From Prevotella sp. (GTDB taxonomy: Bacteria > Bacteroidota > Bacteroidia > Bacteroidales > Bacteroidaceae), in the NCBI GenBank assembly GCA_021204735.1, contig JAJPYV010000040.1, positions 1 through 5,879 on the forward strand: a stretch of 5,879 bases of DNA, written 5' to 3'. Both the position numbers and the translations under genes were made by a program. Of this stretch, positions 5,878 through 5,879 are shown in pieces. The notes beneath the pieces were generated by a model. That model did no database searches and was not told where the DNA came from. It saw only the letters and a program-made list of their open reading frames with translations. Each line of letters opens with the position of its first letter. The stretch's first letter is position 1.

Positions 5878-5879
5878 AT

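Noticed and set aside
1..5879. Searched for tRNA genes, rRNA, CRISPR repeats, insertion-sequence ends, toxin-antitoxin pairs, attachment sites and riboswitches
   Set aside because: Almost all of the window is occupied by six conserved housekeeping genes, the gaps are only 65 and 77 bases, and I saw no repeats or structures consistent with these elements.

Overview
The window is a compact stretch of bacterial chromosome with six complete genes, all on the + strand. It looks like Bacteroidota, most likely order Bacteroidales and perhaps a Prevotella-like lineage. The evidence for this is a DUF4290 gene (a family known to me only from Bacteroidota), weak or absent Shine-Dalgarno sequences before several starts, and a TAnnTTTG-type promoter octamer in the first 62 bases. 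The RseP and MurA proteins also carry motif variants that I associate with this phylum. The genus is inference only.

Layout: a 62-base leader with a candidate promoter; tsaB (63-752, tRNA t6A modification); a 65-base gap with a perfect 12-base palindrome; a DUF4290 gene of unknown function (818-1414); murA (1415-2734, first committed step of peptidoglycan synthesis); rimM (2727-3254, 30S ribosome maturation); dxr (3260-4420, first committed step of the MEP isoprenoid pathway); a 77-base gap with a hairpin; and rseP (4498-5877, site-2 intramembrane protease). The DUF4290-murA-rimM-dxr genes are packed with junctions of 0, -8 and +5 bases and are very probably one transcript. rseP may be read through from dxr or partly separated by the hairpin.

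The genes supply growth-linked housekeeping functions. tsaB and rimM support translation. murA makes the peptidoglycan precursor. dxr feeds isoprenoid synthesis, including the undecaprenyl carrier that peptidoglycan synthesis needs. rseP serves envelope proteolysis. This is a conserved core-genome region: I see no mobile element, CRISPR array, RNA gene, defence system or other new multi-gene system. The points most worth a second look are the Cys-to-Asp substitution at the fosfomycin-binding position of MurA, the uncharacterised DUF4290 gene abutting murA in the same frame across a single TAG, an in-frame A_AAA_AAG heptamer at the end of that gene, and the two intergenic dyads.
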